Shown: piece after piece, positions 60,242 through 64,000 of the stretch
How the letters are laid out: each line of letters opens with the position of its first letter
Position numbering within the stretch: position 1 is the stretch's first letter
NCBI GenBank assembly: GCA_030536755.1
Contig: JAUNPJ010000006.1
Coordinates: 1-64,000 of the forward strand
Reading direction: 5' to 3'
Length of the DNA stretch: 64,000 nt
DNA from: Eubacteriales bacterium
GTDB taxonomy: Bacteria; Bacillota; Clostridia; Lachnospirales; Lachnospiraceae
The notes under the pieces: model-generated
What the model was told of the DNA's origin: nothing
Seen by the model: only the letters and a program-made list of their open reading frames with translations
The model's database searches: none
Made by a program: the position numbers and the translations under genes

Positions 60242-62158
60242 TTACGCAAGTGGGATGATTACGGAGATTTTATAGCTGTTTTCATTCTCGCTGATTGAAA
60301 CCATATCTCCCAGCGGCTCCATAATTTTATGTATGATTTTCAATCCATACCCATGTTTCGGTATGGATGTTTTTTTATGCACAGAAAATTTCGGAGACCT
60401 GGAGTTTTCACAGGAAAAAATAAAATGCTGTCCCTTGCAGTGAAAATCCAGTTTCATATAAGGAGTATCTGCCATGGAATCGCAGGCTCCATGAATCGCG
60501 TTATCCAGAATATTCATGATCAGGCTGCAAAGTTCGGTATCCTTGAGAGGAAGTTCCTTCGGAGCCTGCGCGCGTACGATTTCTGTGGAAATTCCCTTTT
60601 CAGCGGCAGTATTTAATTTTCCGTTGATGATAATATCCAGCATTTGATTGCCGCTTGTCACAACAGGGCGAATGTTCTGTGTCTGTTCAAGCATCTCATC
60701 CAGATATCCGGAAATCTTGTCAGGTGTTTGTTCTGCCATTTTGTGAAGGATGGTAAAATGCCTGTTCATATCGTGGCGGAGCATCATGGTTTCTTCTGTT
60801 TGTTGTTTGAGGTTTTCGTAGCTTTCCAGCGCCAGTCTGTTTTTGGCTGCCAGGATGGTTGTTTCAGCTCTGCGGCTTGCATCTTTTTCTCTTAAATCTG
60901 CGACTGCTGCGAACAGGGTGGACAGCAGGCATACATACCACATCAGTTTCAGAGAAAAGTTAGGCAGCCGCATCGAGATTTCCATGGCGATTCTGGAGAA
61001 TACACTGGAGGCGTATTCGGGAATCACTGGGATACTGATGAGCAGGAAAATGATATATCCTGCACTGATGACCCACGCAGCCCGACACAGGTACGAGAAA
61101 AACAGATTTCCCCGGCGTGCCGGAATGATGCTGCAGATCAGTACGGTAACCAGAGCAATAAATCCGGTAATCGAAGGAAAATTTATAAAAAACAGATAAG
61201 TGTCACCGTAGGGGATCAGATTTTTCCACTGTATCAAACTATAAAAAAGTGTGCCCACCCAATGCAAAAGTGTGAGAACAAAAAACAGAAGACGAAGCGG
61301 TCTGGCGTATATGATGAGGAAGGCGAGCAGCGTTCCGATCGATAAATAAAAGGACAGTGATATCAGATCGATAGGAAAGGTCCCCAGATATTGATAAAAA
61401 AAGTCTGCATTTGCAAGGATGCTGCACATCTGGAAAAAAGCTGCCAGTGCCAGGAGTGGAAGCGCCGGGTATATGGTTCCGGAAAAAACATTCCAGATGA
61501 AAGAAAGCAGCAGAATCAGCTCCAGAGCAAACAGCAAAACGGCAGGAATCATCGTTGCGGAGGTCTGCGCAATCAATCCACTTTCGTAAGAGTAACCGCA
61601 GTACAATGTCACCTCGCATGGATATACCGTCTCATCGTAGAATTGTTTTTCGGAAAAGGTTGGGCTGGACTGTGCAATCGTCAGTGTGTGTCCACGATAA
61701 TCGCGGGGAAGGGAGAGTTTCACAGGATCTGCCCGGTCGTATTCCTGCATGGGGAGTTCCAGATAGCCGATGCGGTTGTCAAGCTCCGGGTAGTCTGTGT
61801 AGATCAGAGTATCGTCGAGAAAGACGCTGATCGAGCGATTGACAACACCAATCTGCAGCGTGGGACTTTCCAGATCTTCCGTCAGTTCGCGGGAAAAATA
61901 AAAAGTCTGTCCGGCATAGTCCAGGCCGGTGTACCCACCAATTCCGTCGGGGGGCAGGTTCTTTTGCACTCCCTGATTGTTTGTATAAACAGTCCAGCCT
62001 TTTTCTTCCACAGAATCCTTACCATCTTCGGTCATAAGAGAAAGGTTGTAGGATTTATCCTCCATCGGATGCGTATAATAAAATACTGTGAGAGTAGAAA
62101 TTGCGCAGAGAATCAGAGAAAAAAATACGGATACAAATATTTTGGACAATTGCTTCAT
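60242..62158 (-). CDS. GHKL-domain sensor histidine kinase
   Basis: 638 residues. One N-terminal helix (about 8-29) and an extracytoplasmic beta-rich domain (about 30-195, with IGVVNRSISVFLDDTLIYTD) resemble the 7TMR-DISM extracellular domain. About seven further helices lie at 205-415. A cytoplasmic coil leads to the phospho-acceptor H462 in MLRHDMNRHFTIL, and the GHKL ATPase has NILDNAIHGACD and HGYGLKII. This is the AgrC/LytS class that partners LytTR regulators. The external domain may bind carbohydrate or other small ligands. ATG at 62158. Confidence 0.88.
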   Translation of the reverse strand: MKQLSKIFVSVFFSLILCAISTLTVFYYTHPMEDKSYNLSLMTEDGKDSVEEKGWTVYTNNQGVQKNLPPDGIGGYTGLDYAGQTFYFSRELTEDLESPTLQIGVVNRSISVFLDDTLIYTDYPELDNRIGYLELPMQEYDRADPVKLSLPRDYRGHTLTIAQSSPTFSEKQFYDETVYPCEVTLYCGYSYESGLIAQTSATMIPAVLLFALELILLLSFIWNVFSGTIYPALPLLALAAFFQMCSILANADFFYQYLGTFPIDLISLSFYLSIGTLLAFLIIYARPLRLLFFVLTLLHWVGTLFYSLIQWKNLIPYGDTYLFFINFPSITGFIALVTVLICSIIPARRGNLFFSYLCRAAWVISAGYIIFLLISIPVIPEYASSVFSRIAMEISMRLPNFSLKLMWYVCLLSTLFAAVADLREKDASRRAETTILAAKNRLALESYENLKQQTEETMMLRHDMNRHFTILHKMAEQTPDKISGYLDEMLEQTQNIRPVVTSGNQMLDIIINGKLNTAAEKGISTEIVRAQAPKELPLKDTELCSLIMNILDNAIHGACDSMADTPYMKLDFHCKGQHFIFSCENSRSPKFSVHKKTSIPKHGYGLKIIHKIMEPLGDMVSISENENSYKISVIIPLA

Positions 62159-62243
62159 AGAATCCCTCGCTTTCGTTGTCAGATACTTTTAGTGTAGCAG
62201 TTCGACTGCCGTTCTGTCAATTCGTCAAAGGAAAGACGGAACC

Positions 62244-62273
62244 CCAGTTTTGTCGGTTTTTCGACCAGTTTTG
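62244..62273 (+). promoter_or_regulatory. Candidate LytTR operator (direct repeats, 21-bp period)
   Basis: CCAGTTTTG occurs at 62244-62252 and 62265-62273 with 12 bp between. LytTR/AgrA sites are 9-bp direct repeats around a central GTT separated by 12-13 bp. The second repeat overlaps a TTGCAG that could be the -35 of the protease gene. The site lies between the divergent kinase and protease genes. Confidence 0.6.
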
Positions 62274-62344
62274 CAGGTGGTGTAGATTCATGCTGTATTT
62301 TGCATTATGATTAGATAATAACTGAAACGAAAGGAGGAATTTGA

Positions 62345-64000
62345 ATGAAAAAGAAACAAGTATTATCGGCTTCTCGTATCAGACAGTGTACGCTTTTTGG
62401 TGTGACAGCTCTCTGTACGACTGTTCTGCTGGGAGGGAGTGTATATGCTGGAGCCCTTGATGCTGTGCAGGATAAGCTGTGGGAGAGTGAGCAGAAATCG
62501 CTGGAACGTCTGGAGGAGACAGGAACAGCGATGGATCCCAATGCGTATTCGGATGATGGATTTATAATTCCGATGTCCATGGATATGGTGCCTCAGAAAT
62601 TTGACCTGCGGGAAGAGGGATGCGTGACTCCTGTGAAATTCCAGAACCCATGGGGCACTTGCTGGGGATTTGCAGCCATTGCAGCTTCTGAGAGCAGTAT
62701 TATCTCGGAACTGGGAATCAGTCCGGAACAGTTGGATTTATCAGAACTGCAGCTCGCCTGGTTTGCATCGACTGCGATTCCGGAAAATTCCGATTATTCT
62801 TCTCAGGCAGGAGAGGGAGTGACTGTGTTTGAGGGGAATCCGCTGAATAAAGGTGGAATTATGTTTACCGCTACCTCTGTTTTTTCTTCGGGAATTGGAC
62901 CTGTGTCAGAAGAAATGGTTCCCTATCGTGGAAAGAATGGAGAAACAATCGGAGATTTCTGTTATAGTCCAGATGATGACTGGTCGGTACCGGAGGAATA
63001 TCGTTTTGTGCAGTCTATTGAACTGCAGGAAAGTAATATTCTTCCGTCACCGGCAGGAACAAATGAGGATGGAAGCTATTATTACAATGAGACAGGAACG
63101 AATGCCATCAAAAACGAATTAATGGATGGAAGAGCGGTATCTATAGGCTTCTGTGCAGATACGTATTTACCTTCTCAGGAAGAAGCAGAACCAAGATATA
63201 TCAATACAGATACCTGGGCGCATTATACATATGAGCAAGCGCCTGCAAACCATGCTGTGACTATTGTAGGATGGGATGATACGTATCAAAGAGAAAATTT
63301 CCTGGAGGGACATCAGCCGGAAGCAGATGGTGCGTGGATCGTAAAGAATAGCTGGGGAGCATCATCCAATGAGTTTCCACATAAAAATACATGGGGAGAT
63401 GATGGCTATTTCTATTTGTCCTATTATGACCAGAGTATTTTAGTTCCGGAGAGTTTTGACTTTTATGTTGAAAATTTGGATACACACGAGGATTACTACA
63501 TGATTGACCAGTATGATCTGATGCCTTCTTCAGAGGTGACAACTTTTGGGCTTGATGTCCCGATTGGTATGGCAAATGTGTTCACCGCATCTGAAGATCA
63601 GGTAGTGCGTTCTCTTTCCGCAGAGACTGCAAAACCGGGAACAACCGTCAACTATCAGGTCTATCTTCTGGACGATGATTTTGGAAATCCGATCAACGGA
63701 GAGAAGGTTGTGGATGTACAGGAAACTTATCAGTATGGCGGATATCACAGAATAGAATTGCAGGAAGGAATTCCAATGGCAGAAGGACAGAAATATTCAG
63801 TTGTTGTGACTCTTCGGCAGCCGGAAGGAAGTTATGGATTTTTTGTCGATGCAGGATTCAGCAGAGAAGTTGCTGAACAGTATGGTGCCTCCTATTATAC
63901 AACAGGCATTGTGAATCCGGGAGAGAGTTATCTGATTACACAGGATGATTATGTAGACTGGCATAACGTAGTTTCCGGCAGTACGACTTTATCCTATGAT
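62345..64000 (+). CDS. Secreted papain-like (C1A) cysteine protease, partial at window end
   Basis: The frame stays open from the ATG at 62345 (AAAGGAGGAATTTGA upstream) to the window end, at least 552 residues. A signal peptide is likely (basic start, hydrophobic 17-36, VYAGA cleavage region). Catalytic residues are C106 in NPWGTCWGFA, H303 in NHAVTIVGWD and N335 in VKNSWG. After about residue 380 comes the lectin-like beta domain often seen behind such clostridial proteases. It is a cell-surface or secreted enzyme, possibly under the neighbouring LytTR system. The C-terminal part, including any wall anchor, is outside the window. Confidence 0.88.
   Translation, partial: MKKKQVLSASRIRQCTLFGVTALCTTVLLGGSVYAGALDAVQDKLWESEQKSLERLEETGTAMDPNAYSDDGFIIPMSMDMVPQKFDLREEGCVTPVKFQNPWGTCWGFAAIAASESSIISELGISPEQLDLSELQLAWFASTAIPENSDYSSQAGEGVTVFEGNPLNKGGIMFTATSVFSSGIGPVSEEMVPYRGKNGETIGDFCYSPDDDWSVPEEYRFVQSIELQESNILPSPAGTNEDGSYYYNETGTNAIKNELMDGRAVSIGFCADTYLPSQEEAEPRYINTDTWAHYTYEQAPANHAVTIVGWDDTYQRENFLEGHQPEADGAWIVKNSWGASSNEFPHKNTWGDDGYFYLSYYDQSILVPESFDFYVENLDTHEDYYMIDQYDLMPSSEVTTFGLDVPIGMANVFTASEDQVVRSLSAETAKPGTTVNYQVYLLDDDFGNPINGEKVVDVQETYQYGGYHRIELQEGIPMAEGQKYSVVVTLRQPEGSYGFFVDAGFSREVAEQYGASYYTTGIVNPGESYLITQDDYVDWHNVVSGSTTLSYD

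Overview
The window reads as chromosomal DNA from a low-to-moderate GC Gram-positive gut anaerobe, most likely a Lachnospiraceae-type Clostridia. The reasons are strong AGGAGG ribosome sites, consensus sigma-A promoters, bifurcation-type ETF modules, an O2-independent gene set and typical clostridial families (NhaC, AlaX, choice-of-anchor I, GHKL/LytTR pairs). Assignment to a species is not possible from the sequence alone.

Layout. 1-1255: possible right end of an IS200/IS605-type element, then an AlaX-type tRNA editing protein. 1252-6963: urease operon (ureA, ureB, ureC, UreI/AmiS-like channel, ureE, ureF, ureG, ureD) behind a perfect consensus promoter followed at once by a leader terminator. 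6991-11944: an N-terminally truncated choice-of-anchor I surface protein, an Sfp-type phosphopantetheinyl transferase, an NhaC antiporter and a C39-like peptidase. 12069-12925: a Panacea/SocA-like antitoxin with a PemK/MazF-like toxin.

13095-28635 is the most striking region: a catabolic island with two MFS transporters, two modules of FAD-linked oxidase plus EtfB and EtfA, a BCCT transporter, an SDR dehydrogenase, an FGGY kinase and a SurE phosphatase. It also encodes a GlpP-family RNA-binding antiterminator. All four transcription units begin with the same leader: a 6-bp hairpin (AGUURC/GUAACU) whose loop carries two AGAGA boxes, overlapping a strong intrinsic terminator. I infer a self-contained GlpP-type antitermination regulon for an unidentified, probably polyhydroxylated substrate whose phosphorylated form is the signal.

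28950-42728: a Mop-type molybdenum hydroxylase (2Fe-2S domains plus molybdopterin domain, no FAD domain) followed by a ten-gene accessory cassette. The cassette has a flavin/Fe-S/CCG redox protein, a CxxC protein, a methyltransferase, a C_GCAxxG_C_C protein, an NTP transferase-HD fusion, a class V PLP enzyme, a small protein, a Cys-repeat radical SAM protein, an AMP-dependent ligase and a histidine phosphatase. A convergent gene fuses a MocA-like NTP transferase to a ModE-like DNA-binding domain, and a ModE-type palindrome lies on its own promoter.

42932-47866: a DUF2971 protein, an SH3 lipoprotein, a nitroreductase, tRNA-Gly(GCC), an EamA transporter and a lysophospholipase-like hydrolase. 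48052-59430: phosphate regulon (pstS, pstC, pstA, pstB, phoU, phoB/P-type regulator, phoR-type kinase, ppk1, a second pstS, and an Na/Pi symporter). 59517-64000: a LytTR response regulator convergent with a GHKL sensor kinase, a candidate LytTR operator, and a secreted papain-like protease that runs off the end of the window.
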